Positions 52,405-61,513 of a DNA stretch of 64,000 nt are shown piece by piece. Made by a program: the position numbers and the translations under genes. This DNA comes from Rhizobium sp. TH2 (GTDB taxonomy: Bacteria; Pseudomonadota; Alphaproteobacteria; Rhizobiales; Rhizobiaceae): assembly GCF_024707525.1 (NCBI RefSeq), contig NZ_CP062231.1, positions 3,348,001-3,412,000 on the forward strand. Direction: 5' to 3'. How positions within the stretch are numbered: position 1 is the first letter of the stretch; the number at the start of each line of letters is the position of its first letter. Below the pieces are notes generated by a model. The model had not been told where the DNA came from and made no database searches. It was given only the letters and a program-made list of their open reading frames with translations.

Positions 52405-52597
52405 GACGAAAGGTGAAGACGCAAGCGAAAAATGGATTGCCGCTTTCAGCACAGGAGTAAAGGGGCGGTAGCCCTGTTCCCACGGAAACAGCGGCACGGC
52501 CCGGGGTGTGAGAAAACAACATCAACGGATGAGCAAAGACATCCACAAAGAACTGAACGGCACTTCAACCCAATACGAACCCCAGAGGACAAACGTC

Positions 52598-52834
52598 ATG
52601 AAAAAGTTCATCATCGCAGCCTCCGCCGCCCTCGTCGCCACCGTCTCGTTTGCCGCCACCGCCGAAGCCGGCTGGAAGCATCGCCATCATCACCATGGCT
52701 GGAAGCGCCATCATTGGGGCGTGGTCGTCGTCTCCCCCCGCTACGATTATGACGACTATTGCTTCGTCAAGAAGATCAAGCGCTACGACGATTGGGGCAA
52801 TGTCTACATCAAGAAGGTCCGCATCTGCGATTGA
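52598..52834 (+). CDS. Small secreted His/Tyr-rich protein
   Basis: A 78-residue protein with a signal peptide (ending ATAEAG). The mature part starts WKHRHHHHGWKRHHWG, which is extremely rich in His and Trp and could bind metal, then has SPRYDYDDYC and ends IKKVRICD. The two Cys, about 23 residues apart, and the end are like those of the gene at 38391. An AGAGGA site lies ahead of the ATG. No known family is recognised. Confidence 0.75.
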   Translation: MKKFIIAASAALVATVSFAATAEAGWKHRHHHHGWKRHHWGVVVVSPRYDYDDYCFVKKIKRYDDWGNVYIKKVRICD

Positions 52835-52991
52835 TCGTCCGGCCTGATCGCCAAACCTGATCGACTGACCAGTGCCTGAGGTTCTCCTCCCGCCCAGGCA
52901 CCGCAACCCAAGGGCCGCCCGACGCCCTGCAACACGGCGGCCCGAAGTCGGACGATCAAGACGTGACCACTGATCCCCGCCCTACGCCAAG

Positions 52992-53013
52992 CCCGGTGTC
53001 CTCCAGCACCGGG
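52992..53013 (+). terminator. Hairpin downstream of the small secreted protein gene
   Basis: CCCGGTG pairs with CACCGGG around an 8-base loop, followed by TTT. A weaker GTGCCTG/CAGGCAC pair lies ahead of it at 52872-52901. Apart from these hairpins and the ettA terminator the 52835-53089 gap is empty. Confidence 0.5.
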
Positions 53014-53030
53014 TTTGTCGTTTCAGGTAC

Positions 53031-53062
53031 AAAAGCGCCCGCCGGTCCAGACCAGCGGGCGC
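53031..53062 (-). terminator. Terminator of ettA
   Basis: On the minus strand GCGCCCGC pairs with GCGGGCGC around a 12-base loop and is followed by TTTT, 28 bases after the ettA stop. Confidence 0.75.
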
Positions 53063-53089
53063 CTGCATTCCAATGATGGAGCGATGTTG

Positions 53090-54742
53090 TCAGCGCGTCA
53101 GGCGCCTGTGCGCCACACGCTTCTGGCTGTTGAGCGATCCGTTTTCCTCGCGGCGCGCCTTGTCATTCTCATAGTCCTCGAAATTGCCCTCGAACCATTC
53201 GACATGGCCATCGCCCTCGAAGGCGAGCATATGGGTGGCGAGACGGTCGAGGAACATGCGATCGTGGCTGATGATCACGGCGCAACCGGCGTAGTTCTCG
53301 AGTGCATCCTCCAGCGCCCCCAGCGTCTCGGTATCGAGGTCGTTGGTCGGTTCATCGAGCAGCAGGACATTGCCGCCCGACTTCAGCATCTTGGCGAGAT
53401 GGACGCGGTTGCGCTGACCGCCCGACAGTGTGCCCACCTTCTGCTGCTGGTCCGCGCCCTTGAAATTGAAGGCGCCACAATAGGCGCGCGAGTTCATTTC
53501 GAACTTGCCGAGTTTGACGATGTCGGTGCCGCCGGAAATCTCTTCCCAGACATTCTTGTCGGCGGCCAGCGCATCGCGGCTCTGATCGACGTAGGACAGG
53601 CTTACCGTATCACCGATGCGGATGCTGCCCGAATCAGGAACTTCCTGGCCGGTGATCATACGAAACAGCGTAGACTTGCCGGCGCCGTTTGGTCCGATGA
53701 CGCCGACAATGCCGCCAGGCGGCAGCTTGAAGCTCAGGTCATCGATCAAGGTAGTACCATCATATCCCTTGCTGATGCCCTCGATTTCGATAACCACGCC
53801 GCCGAGCCGTTCCGCGATCGGAATGACGATCTGCGCGTCACTAGGACGACGACCGGCCGCTGCCTCCACCAACTCGTCATACGCCTTGATACGCGCCTTT
53901 GACTTCGTCTGGCGGGCCTTGGGGCTGGACTTGATCCAGTCCTTTTCGCGTGAAACCGCCTTCTCGCGCGAGGCCTCTTCGCGGCCTTCCTGTGCCAGGC
54001 GTTTAGCCTTCTTCTCAAGATAGGCCGTGTAGTTGCCCTCATAGGGAATGCCACGGCCACGGTCGAGTTCAAGGATCCAGCCGGTAACATTGTCAAGGAA
54101 GTAGCGATCGTGGGTGATCATCACGACCGAACCCTGATAGTCGCGCAGATGCTTTTCCAGCCAGACGATGGTCTCGGCGTCGAGATGGTTGGTCGGTTCG
54201 TCGAGCAGCAACAGGTCAGGCTTGGACAGCAGCAGCTTGCAGAGTGCGACGCGGCGCTTTTCACCACCCGATAGGCTGGTCACCTCGCTGTCAGCGGGCG
54301 GGCATCCGAGTGCTGCCATGGCCATCTCGACCTGTGAATCCAGATCCCAGAGATTCTGGCTGTCGATGACATCCTGGAGTTTGGCGCCCTCGTCCGCCGT
54401 CTCGTCGGAATAGTTCATCATCAGTTCGTTGTAGCGCTCAAGTATGGCGGTCTTGTCGGCCACGCCTTCCATGACGTTCTCGCGAACCGTCTTGGATTCG
54501 TCCATCTGCGGCTCCTGCGGCAGATAGCCGAGCGTCGCGCCTTCAGAAAGCCAGGCCTCGCCCTGCCATTCCTTGTCGAGGCCGGCCATGATCTTGAGTA
54601 CGGTCGATTTACCGGCTCCGTTCGGGCCGAGGATACCGATCTTGGCATCCGGGTAGAAGGAGAGGTTGACATTCTCCAGAATTTTCTTGGCGCCGTAAGC
54701 TTTGGTGAGCTCCGACATGTGATAGATATATTGGCGAGCCAT
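53090..54742 (-). CDS. ettA: Energy-dependent translational throttle protein EttA
   Basis: A 550-residue ABC-F protein with two ATPase domains and no membrane part. Both Walker A loops (GPNGAGKST) and both signature motifs ([13 protein letters not shown] and [13 protein letters not shown]) are complete. Length and the [17 protein letters not shown] start fit EttA, which binds the ribosomal E site and gates early elongation according to ADP/ATP ratio. It stands alone, with a hairpin terminator at its end. Confidence 0.94.
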   Translation of the reverse strand: MARQYIYHMSELTKAYGAKKILENVNLSFYPDAKIGILGPNGAGKSTVLKIMAGLDKEWQGEAWLSEGATLGYLPQEPQMDESKTVRENVMEGVADKTAILERYNELMMNYSDETADEGAKLQDVIDSQNLWDLDSQVEMAMAALGCPPADSEVTSLSGGEKRRVALCKLLLSKPDLLLLDEPTNHLDAETIVWLEKHLRDYQGSVVMITHDRYFLDNVTGWILELDRGRGIPYEGNYTAYLEKKAKRLAQEGREEASREKAVSREKDWIKSSPKARQTKSKARIKAYDELVEAAAGRRPSDAQIVIPIAERLGGVVIEIEGISKGYDGTTLIDDLSFKLPPGGIVGVIGPNGAGKSTLFRMITGQEVPDSGSIRIGDTVSLSYVDQSRDALAADKNVWEEISGGTDIVKLGKFEMNSRAYCGAFNFKGADQQQKVGTLSGGQRNRVHLAKMLKSGGNVLLLDEPTNDLDTETLGALEDALENYAGCAVIISHDRMFLDRLATHMLAFEGDGHVEWFEGNFEDYENDKARREENGSLNSQKRVAHRRLTR

Positions 54743-54852
54743 ATGCTTGGATTCCTCGAAAGACGGATCTGGTGGAGATTTTGTCCGTCTTTATGCGATT
54801 AATCCCCGGGGAGCAATCACGTTAAAGGCCCGCGAACGGGCCTTCGTGTAAT

Positions 54853-55653
54853 TTACTGAAGTCCCGCTTCGTCCACAACGCCTTCGGCGCAGCCGAACTT
54901 GGTCTTGCCGGCCGCAGTGATCAGCGATGCGAGATCATCCTCTCCGTCGCCCACGTCGCCGAGCCCGATCGTCAACCCAGTGATGATCCGCCGGTCGCCA
55001 TCCTTGCGGCACCGCATCTTCACCTTGTCGCCGGCACCCGCGCCGAACGCAGCCTCGAAGGCCGCCTTGACCTTCGCTTCATCAAGCGTGGCTCCGCGAC
55101 TATCCTCGAAGAGCGACTGGACTTCCGACGTGTTGAGCGCCGCGAGCAGCTTGAGCGCCTTGCCGTAATATTCGTCCGCCACATAGCCCGAGCAGGTGCC
55201 ATGCTTGATCCACTGGTGGCGGTCGAAACCCGATGCAACACCCGGCATCGCCTTCGCGAGTTCGAGTTGGACGCCTTCATCAAGGGAAAGCTCCGGCATG
55301 TCGAGCCAGTTCTTCTTCTTGTCCTGCTCCTTGACCGCATTATCGACGCCGCAATAGGTCTTGCGCGACTTCCACAGGCCGTTCAGCGAAAAAAGCCGCG
55401 CGTCCACACGGTCCGAGGTCTGGCCGGTACACTCAGGGGTTTTGGGGCTCGTTTCGCAGAAGCCCGGCTGCCATGAAACACCGAGGATCAGCTTGGTTTT
55501 TGCCAGCTCGGGGTCGCTCGATTTCCGCTCTTTGCTCACTGGCGACACTATTTCCGCCGATTTCGCCGCAAAGGGCAAGGAAAGTATACATAAAATCATC
55601 AAAAACATTCCGAATCTAGTCAAGAATGCGCCATTCCCTGCCCTTGCAAACAT
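54853..55653 (-). CDS. Ribonuclease T2 family protein with altered catalytic residues
   Basis: A 266-residue exported protein (signal ends AAKSA) of the RNase T2 family. VSWQPGFC, FSLNGLW and HQWIKHGTCSG mark the family. In active enzymes the first catalytic block reads HGLW; here the His is Asn. In the second block HEWxKHG the Glu is Gln, while both His and the Lys are kept. Loss of the first His predicts weak or no RNase activity, unless another residue takes over. It may act as an RNA-binding or inhibitory protein. It stands alone. Confidence 0.82.
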   Translation of the reverse strand: MFARAGNGAFLTRFGMFLMILCILSLPFAAKSAEIVSPVSKERKSSDPELAKTKLILGVSWQPGFCETSPKTPECTGQTSDRVDARLFSLNGLWKSRKTYCGVDNAVKEQDKKKNWLDMPELSLDEGVQLELAKAMPGVASGFDRHQWIKHGTCSGYVADEYYGKALKLLAALNTSEVQSLFEDSRGATLDEAKVKAAFEAAFGAGAGDKVKMRCRKDGDRRIITGLTIGLGDVGDGEDDLASLITAAGKTKFGCAEGVVDEAGLQ

Positions 55654-55842
55654 CGCAATCTCCTAATGCGAACGAGAACATAACAGGTACATTCTAAATA
55701 CATATAGGGATTAAATTCAAGCTGGATTCGGCTTGCAATTCGAACTTTTTGCAACCGAAGCGCAACCTATTGATGAAGCTTGCTTTTTTCGACGCCCGCG
55801 TTCAGATAGCGAGCCAGCATATTCGAAAGGCGTATTCCACGC

Positions 55843-56775
55843 ATGACATATCAACATGCATTCACGCTGGATAGCCCGACCGGGACGAAGATCAGTGCCC
55901 ACCACGAGCCGGCGCACAGCGCCGCCAGGGCGATATTCCTGCTCAGCCACGGCCTCGCCGAACATTCGCTGCGATATGCGCAGTTCGCCGGGTTCCTGGC
56001 CGCGCGCGGCTATCATGTCTACGGCTTCGACCATCGCGGCCACGGCCTGACCACCGCGCCAGATGCCGAACCGGGGCGGTTCGCCAAACGCGACGGCGAG
56101 GCAAAAGTACTCGCTGATCTGAAGACCGTGAGAGAACACGCCGAGGCCCGCCATCCCGGTTTGCCCATCATTCTCTTCGGCCATTCGATGGGCGGCGTGA
56201 TTGCCGCGCGCGCCGCCGAGGTTGAGCCGCAGGCCTATCGGGGTCTCTGTGTCTGGAATTCCCAGCTCAATCCGGGGCTTGCCGGTCAAGCGGGACTGGC
56301 GCTCCTCAAGGCCGAGCGGTTCTTCAAGGGGTCGGATGTGCCGAGCTTTTTCGGCCAGCGGCTGGTGCTCGATCCATGGGCGAAATCGATCGCGGGCGCG
56401 CGAACGGAGTTCGATTGGCTGAGCCGTGACGAACGGGAAGTGGACAAATACATCGCCGATCCGCTCTGCGGTTTTGCCTGTTCGGTCTCCCTGTGGATCG
56501 ACCTTCTCGATATGTCGATCGGCGCCGGCCAGGATCGGAATCTCGCCCGGCTGCCGAAAACGCTTGCGATAAATCTGGTCGGAGGCGGCGAGGATCCGGC
56601 CACGGAAAACGGTCGTGCGATGGAATGGCTGGCGGCGCGGTTGAAGCGCTCTGGCATCACAAATGTTCATTTGACCATCTATCCCGGCATGCGGCACGAG
56701 ACGCTGAACGAACACGGCCGCGATGACGCGATGAAAGCGCTCGCGGACTGGGCGGATGGTGTGGCGGCGACATAG
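55843..56775 (+). CDS. Alpha/beta hydrolase (monoacylglycerol lipase/lysophospholipase type)
   Basis: A 310-residue alpha/beta hydrolase of the serine aminopeptidase S33/PldB group. LLSHGLAEHSLRYAQFAGFL gives the oxyanion region, ILFGHSMGG holds the nucleophile Ser, and YPGMRHETLNE the catalytic His. The likely acid residue is the Asp of VGGGEDPATENG. No signal peptide. It probably cleaves monoacylglycerols or lysophospholipids. The EamA gene follows after 11 bases, perhaps in the same operon. Confidence 0.86.
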   Translation: MTYQHAFTLDSPTGTKISAHHEPAHSAARAIFLLSHGLAEHSLRYAQFAGFLAARGYHVYGFDHRGHGLTTAPDAEPGRFAKRDGEAKVLADLKTVREHAEARHPGLPIILFGHSMGGVIAARAAEVEPQAYRGLCVWNSQLNPGLAGQAGLALLKAERFFKGSDVPSFFGQRLVLDPWAKSIAGARTEFDWLSRDEREVDKYIADPLCGFACSVSLWIDLLDMSIGAGQDRNLARLPKTLAINLVGGGEDPATENGRAMEWLAARLKRSGITNVHLTIYPGMRHETLNEHGRDDAMKALADWADGVAAT

Positions 56776-56786
56776 AGTGTGATGGA

Positions 56787-57725
56787 ATGACCATGGATAC
56801 GGCGCCCCGCGCCTGGCATGACTGGCTGACGGGATCCGGCATCGCGCTGATGGTCGCTTCTGTTCTCATCGCGCCGATGATCGACATCTTTTCCAAGCTG
56901 GCGACCACGACGGCACCGGTGGCGGAGATCACCGCAGGCCGTTTCGTCGTCCAGACGGCACTGATGCTACCCTTTGCACTCGCGCGTGGCCGGTTGTTCA
57001 GCCGATCATTGAAGCATGCGATGTTTCATGTCCTGCGCGGGGTGATCCTCACCATCGGCATGATCGCTTTCGTGCTGGCGCTCAAGAGCATGCCGGTGGC
57101 AGATGCGATCGCGATCTTCTTTGTCGAGCCCGCCATCCTCACCCTGATGAGCGGCATTTTCTTGGCGGAGCACATCGGCTGGCAAAAGGTCGCCGCCTGC
57201 GCGGCAGGCTTTGCCGGATCGCTGCTGGTCATCCAGCCGAGCTTTGCCGAATTCGGCCTCATCTCGCTGCTCCCCGTCATCACCGCCATCACGGTTGCCA
57301 CGTTCATCCTTCTCACGCGCATGCTGTCGCAAGTGGAAGATCCATGGTCGATGCAATTCCAGTCGAGTTTCTGGGCGCTCTGCACCTGCATCGTCGTTCT
57401 TGTGCTGGGCGAAGGCAGCGGGTCCGACATCTTCGACCCTGTCGTGCCGGATCTCACGACGACGATCTATATCGCCGGCGTCGGCGCGGCAGCCACCGTT
57501 TCCGGCATTCTCGGCGCCTACGCCTATCGCGCCGCGCCGGCCTCGGTGCTTGCACCGCTGCAATACCTGGAAATCGTCTCCGCCGCGACCGCCGCCTATC
57601 TGGTTTTCGGGGATTTCCCGGATGCGCTGAAGTGGCTCGGCATCTTCATCATCATCGGTTCAGGCGTGTTCATCATCTTCAGGGGTGTGGACAAGACGCC
57701 GCCTGGCCCGGAAACAGCGATCTGA
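56787..57725 (+). CDS. EamA/DMT-family transporter (second)
   Basis: A 312-residue protein with ten helices in two EamA repeats (MIAFVLALKSMPVADAIAIF in the first, YAYRAAPASVLAPLQYLE in the second). It is closest in pattern to the RhaT/YdcZ-like group of rhizobial permeases; the cargo is unknown. Two ATGs stand close together at 56787 and 56793; the first is used. Confidence 0.86.
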   Translation: MTMDTAPRAWHDWLTGSGIALMVASVLIAPMIDIFSKLATTTAPVAEITAGRFVVQTALMLPFALARGRLFSRSLKHAMFHVLRGVILTIGMIAFVLALKSMPVADAIAIFFVEPAILTLMSGIFLAEHIGWQKVAACAAGFAGSLLVIQPSFAEFGLISLLPVITAITVATFILLTRMLSQVEDPWSMQFQSSFWALCTCIVVLVLGEGSGSDIFDPVVPDLTTTIYIAGVGAAATVSGILGAYAYRAAPASVLAPLQYLEIVSAATAAYLVFGDFPDALKWLGIFIIIGSGVFIIFRGVDKTPPGPETAI

Positions 57726-57843
57726 GCCGGAATTCCGACATGGCCGCTTGCGCGCCGACGGGCTGAAACGCTATCAGCGAGAAGACAAGTCGGGCGAGCG
57801 CACGCTCAGCCCTTAGAATCCGCCAGAACCAGACGGAGACACC

Positions 57844-58629
57844 ATGTTCGAAAGTCTTTTCACAGTCGATGCCCTCGTTACTTTCCTCATCCTGACTGCG
57901 CTCGAAACCGTGCTCGGTTTCGACAACCTGCTCTATATCTCGATCGAGGCGAAAAAGGTCGATCCGGCGCGCGAGGCCTGGGTCCGGCGCACCGGCATCG
58001 TGCTGGCGATCGCGCTCCGCGTGGTGCTGCTCTTCGTGGTCCTGCAACTGATCGCCGCTTTCCAAACGCCGTTCCTGGAGTTCCATAGCAGCCTGTTCAA
58101 CATATCGATGAGCGGGCACGCACTGATCGTGCTGCTCGGCGGCGTGTTCCTGATCTATACGGCGATCAAGGAAATCTTCCACATGATCGGCAGCCATGAC
58201 CTCGAGCATGGCGCCAATGCTGCGCCGCGCCGCACGGTGGCCGCGGCGATCGTCTGGATCCTGATCATGAACATCGTCTTCTCCTTCGACACCGTGCTGT
58301 CGGCGGTGGCGCTTACCAAGAACTTCATCGTCATGGCCGCGGCGATCCTGGTGTCAGGCGTGCTGATGGTGGTGATGGCCGATACGGTCGCCAACTTCCT
58401 CAAGAAGAACCGCATGTACGAAGTGCTCGGCCTCTTCGTGCTGCTGCTGGTCGGCTACATGCTGATGTCGGAAGGCGGCCACCTCGCCCACCTCACCTTC
58501 TTTGGCTTCCCAGTCGAGCCGATGGCCAAGTCCACTTTCTACTTCGTGCTGTTCACGCTGGTGATCGTCGAAGTCATCCAGAGCCGCTATCAGAAGAAGA
58601 TTCTTCAGGAAAACGACAAGCAGCTTTGA
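57844..58629 (+). CDS. TerC-family integral membrane protein
   Basis: A 261-residue membrane protein of the TerC family with seven to nine helices. The acidic intramembrane motifs LETVLGFDNLLYISIEAKKV and MNIVFSFDTVLSAV are diagnostic. TerC proteins are linked with tellurite resistance, Mn/Ca export and stress of exported proteins. A GGAGAC site precedes the ATG. Confidence 0.9.
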   Translation: MFESLFTVDALVTFLILTALETVLGFDNLLYISIEAKKVDPAREAWVRRTGIVLAIALRVVLLFVVLQLIAAFQTPFLEFHSSLFNISMSGHALIVLLGGVFLIYTAIKEIFHMIGSHDLEHGANAAPRRTVAAAIVWILIMNIVFSFDTVLSAVALTKNFIVMAAAILVSGVLMVVMADTVANFLKKNRMYEVLGLFVLLLVGYMLMSEGGHLAHLTFFGFPVEPMAKSTFYFVLFTLVIVEVIQSRYQKKILQENDKQL

Positions 58630-58687
58630 CGCTGCGACAACGAAGGGCGCGCGAGTAAGCGCGCGCTCCAAGAAAAGAAGACGGGAT

Positions 58688-60361
58688 ATGACAGACACGA
58701 ATCTAAGAACCGGCGGTCAGCTGATCGTCGAGGCGCTTGCTGCAAACGGCGTCAAACGCGTTTCCTGCGTGCCGGGCGAGAGCTTCCTCGCCGTGCTCGA
58801 CGCGTTGCATGACAGCGACATCGAAGTGATGGTCTGCCGCCAGGAAGGCGGCGCGGCGATGATGGCGGATTGCTGGGGCAGGCTCACCGGCGAGCCCGGC
58901 ATCTGCTTCGTCACCCGCGGCCCCGGAGCGACCAATGCCAGTGCAGGGCTCCACATCGCCCGCCAGGATTCGGTGCCGATGATCCTGTTCATCGGCCAGG
59001 TGCAGCGCGATGCGCGGGAGCGCGAAGCGTTTCAGGAGGTCGAATACCGTCGCGCCTTCACGGAATTCGCCAAATGGGTGGTGGATGTAGACGACGCCGC
59101 CCGTCTCCCCGAGATCATGAGCCGCGCCTTTGCCGTCGCCACTTCCGGCCGTCCCGGTCCCGTAGTCATCGCGTTGCCCGAAGACATGCTGCGCGACAAG
59201 GTTCCGGCGCCCGCTGCCCGACCTTACATGCCGGTGGCGACCCATCCGGGGCCTTCGCAGATTGCGGAACTCGGTGTGCTGATCGAAAAGGCGAAGAAGC
59301 CGCTGGTCATCCTCGGCGGCACGCGGTGGACGGAACAATCCGTTGCCGATTTCACCGCCTTTGCCGAGCACTGGAAGCTGCCCGTCACCTGCTCTTTCCG
59401 CAGGCAGATGCTGTTCGACCACCTGCATCCGAACTACGCCGGCGACGTCGGCATCGGCATCAACCCGGCACTGGCGAAAGAGGTGAAGGACGCCGACCTT
59501 CTGATCCTCATCGGCGCCCGCCTCGGCGAAATGCCGTCCTCGGGCTACACGCTGCTCGACATCCCCTATCCCAGCCAGACGCTGGTGCATGTCCATGCCG
59601 ATGCCGCCGAACTCGGCCGCATGTACCGGCCGGATCTGGCGATCAATGCGGACTCGACGAGCTTCGTAGCTGCACTCGCAGGCCTCAACCCCAAGGCCGA
59701 ACCGGCATGGACTGGCCGCGCCGAGGCGCTGCACAAGGCCTATATCGATTGGTCGACGCCGCCCTCCTCCGGCCCCGGCAATGTCCATATGGGTCCCATC
59801 ATGGAATGGCTGGAGGCTAATCTGCCGGACACCGCGATCATGACCAACGGCGCCGGCAACTACGCCACCTGGCTGCATCGTTTCCACCGCTTCCGGAAGT
59901 TTGCGACCCAGGCAGCGCCGACCTCGGGCTCAATGGGCTATGGCCTGCCGGCAGCCGTGGCGGCCAAGGCGCTGCATCCCGATCGTGAGGTGGTCTGCTT
60001 TGCCGGCGACGGCTGCTTCATGATGCACGGCCAGGAATTCGCCACCGCCGTGCGCTACAACCTGCCGATCATCACGCTGGTGATCAACAACGGCATCTAC
60101 GGCACGATCCGCATGCATCAGGAGCGGGACTATCCCGGCCGGGTCAGCGGCACAGGACTCACAAATCCTGATTTCGCCGAATATGCCCGTGCCTTCGGTG
60201 GCCATGGCGAGACAGTCGAAAAGACAGAGGATTTCGCCGAAGCCTTTCTCCGCGCCCGCGCCAGCGGCAAGCCCTCGATCATCGAGGTAACGCTCGACCC
60301 TGAGGCGATCACGCCGACACGGACACTGACGCAGATCCGGGAAGCCAGTTCGGCAAAGTAA
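58688..60361 (+). CDS. Thiamine-diphosphate enzyme, acetolactate synthase-like
   Basis: A 557-residue ThDP-dependent enzyme with three domains. The activating Glu is in CRQEGGAAMMADCWGR, and the ThDP/Mg site is GDGCFMMHGQEFATAV followed by NNGIYG. It resembles the large subunit of acetolactate synthase and the glyoxylate carboligase/oxalyl-CoA group, but lacks an adjacent small subunit, so it is not likely to be the main IlvB. The substrate is unknown. A strong terminator follows at 60369. Confidence 0.86.
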   Translation: MTDTNLRTGGQLIVEALAANGVKRVSCVPGESFLAVLDALHDSDIEVMVCRQEGGAAMMADCWGRLTGEPGICFVTRGPGATNASAGLHIARQDSVPMILFIGQVQRDAREREAFQEVEYRRAFTEFAKWVVDVDDAARLPEIMSRAFAVATSGRPGPVVIALPEDMLRDKVPAPAARPYMPVATHPGPSQIAELGVLIEKAKKPLVILGGTRWTEQSVADFTAFAEHWKLPVTCSFRRQMLFDHLHPNYAGDVGIGINPALAKEVKDADLLILIGARLGEMPSSGYTLLDIPYPSQTLVHVHADAAELGRMYRPDLAINADSTSFVAALAGLNPKAEPAWTGRAEALHKAYIDWSTPPSSGPGNVHMGPIMEWLEANLPDTAIMTNGAGNYATWLHRFHRFRKFATQAAPTSGSMGYGLPAAVAAKALHPDREVVCFAGDGCFMMHGQEFATAVRYNLPIITLVINNGIYGTIRMHQERDYPGRVSGTGLTNPDFAEYARAFGGHGETVEKTEDFAEAFLRARASGKPSIIEVTLDPEAITPTRTLTQIREASSAK

Positions 60362-60368
60362 CGGCAAA

Positions 60369-60399
60369 GGCGATGGATGCTGTTTGAGCATCCATCGCC
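60369..60399. terminator. Strong two-way hairpin
   Basis: A 13-bp perfect stem, GGCGATGGATGCT with AGCATCCATCGCC around GTTTG, lies between the convergent ThDP enzyme and RTX genes. Confidence 0.75.
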
Positions 60400-60418
60400 G
60401 CTGTCGTTAGCGGGTCGT

Positions 60419-61315
60419 TCAGAGCTGGAAATCGCTTTCCTGCAAGCTGATCATCGTTTCGTCGTTGAACCTGACCAAGATATCGAGGTCGGCGGCCCCG
60501 CCATCGGTGTTCATGAACACGCGTTGAAGGCCATTGTTGACCGAACCGAGCCAGAGCGTTCCGGCCTGCTGGCTGGGACCATCGACGAAATCGAAGTTCT
60601 GGTTGCCGCTCTGGGTTGCCTTGGCATCGACCGGCGTCAGCACGATCAGGTCGCCCTCCGTCCGGCTGAAATCGCCGATCAGGTCGGCGTGGCCGAAGAC
60701 GAAGTCATTGACGTGGTCGAAGACGAAGGTGTCGGCGCCGCTGTTGCCATACATCTTGTCGGACCGGCCGCCGCCATGGATTTCGTCATTGCCGGAGCCG
60801 CCATAGAGGTAGTCGCCACCCTGCTGGCTGGTGGAGCTGCCATCATGATCGCCGAACAGTTTGTCGTTGCCGATACCACCGAAGATGATGTCGAGACCCG
60901 CACCGCCGAATAGATCGTCGTTGCCGCTGCCACCGGAGATCTCGTCGGTACCAAAGCCACCCTCGATCGTGTCGTTGCCCGAACCGCCCGAAAGCTTGTC
61001 GTTACCCTCGAAACCGATCAGATTGTCGCTGCCGGACCCACCGGTGACAGTGTCATCGCCGCGGCCGGCGAAGACGAAGTCGTCGCCGGAGCCGGTGAAT
61101 ATCCTGTCATTCCCAGTGCCGAACAGTTGAATCGTATCGTCACCGCCCTGCGCATTGATGCGAAGCGAAGTACTGGTGTTCTGGGTGAAGTTGTTGGATG
61201 CAGATCCAAGATTTGAGTAGCCTGTGCGCGCTACGTCCTGAAGCAACTCCGATTGAAACTCGCGAAGAAGCTCAAGATTTGGCGCCTGTATGATTTCCAA
61301 GTTGATGCTGCGCAT
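60419..61315 (-). CDS. RTX-type calcium-binding protein
   Basis: A 298-residue protein with about nine to ten copies of the RTX nonapeptide (GGxGxDxUx; for example GGSGNDTIEGG, GGAGLDIIFGG) between residues 60 and 190. Ca2+ binding in these repeats folds the protein outside the cell. The C-terminal part (VNDFVFGHADLIGDF…) resembles peptidase M10 serralysin C-terminal regions, which serve as type I secretion signals. There is no enzymatic domain and no transporter gene nearby. The function is probably surface or biofilm related. Confidence 0.85.
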   Translation of the reverse strand: MRSINLEIIQAPNLELLREFQSELLQDVARTGYSNLGSASNNFTQNTSTSLRINAQGGDDTIQLFGTGNDRIFTGSGDDFVFAGRGDDTVTGGSGSDNLIGFEGNDKLSGGSGNDTIEGGFGTDEISGGSGNDDLFGGAGLDIIFGGIGNDKLFGDHDGSSTSQQGGDYLYGGSGNDEIHGGGRSDKMYGNSGADTFVFDHVNDFVFGHADLIGDFSRTEGDLIVLTPVDAKATQSGNQNFDFVDGPSQQAGTLWLGSVNNGLQRVFMNTDGGAADLDILVRFNDETMISLQESDFQL

Positions 61316-61468
61316 TGCCGTATCCTCTGGTTTGATTGGACTCTAGGCGTTATGCCTAAGATGAATTCACCAGAAATAGGACGTGAGAGCTGTTCCCGCG
61401 GATACAGGCCGCAAAAAACCTGCGAATAAATCTTGCGGCTCATCCGTTCTTGCCGCTTCAAATGAAAA

Positions 61469-61490
61469 CGCCCGCGGTTTCCCGCGGGCG
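61469..61490 (-). terminator. Terminator of the chemoreceptor gene
   Basis: A 9-bp stem, CGCCCGCGG with CCGCGGGCG around a TTTC loop, is followed on the minus strand by TTTTC, 24 bases after the gene. Confidence 0.75.
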
Positions 61491-61513
61491 CCTTGCTTGA
61501 AAATCCGGCCGGA

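Noticed and set aside
60480..61130. DNA tandem repeats or CRISPR-like array
   Set aside because: The periodicity comes from codons of RTX nonapeptides; there are no constant repeats with unique spacers.
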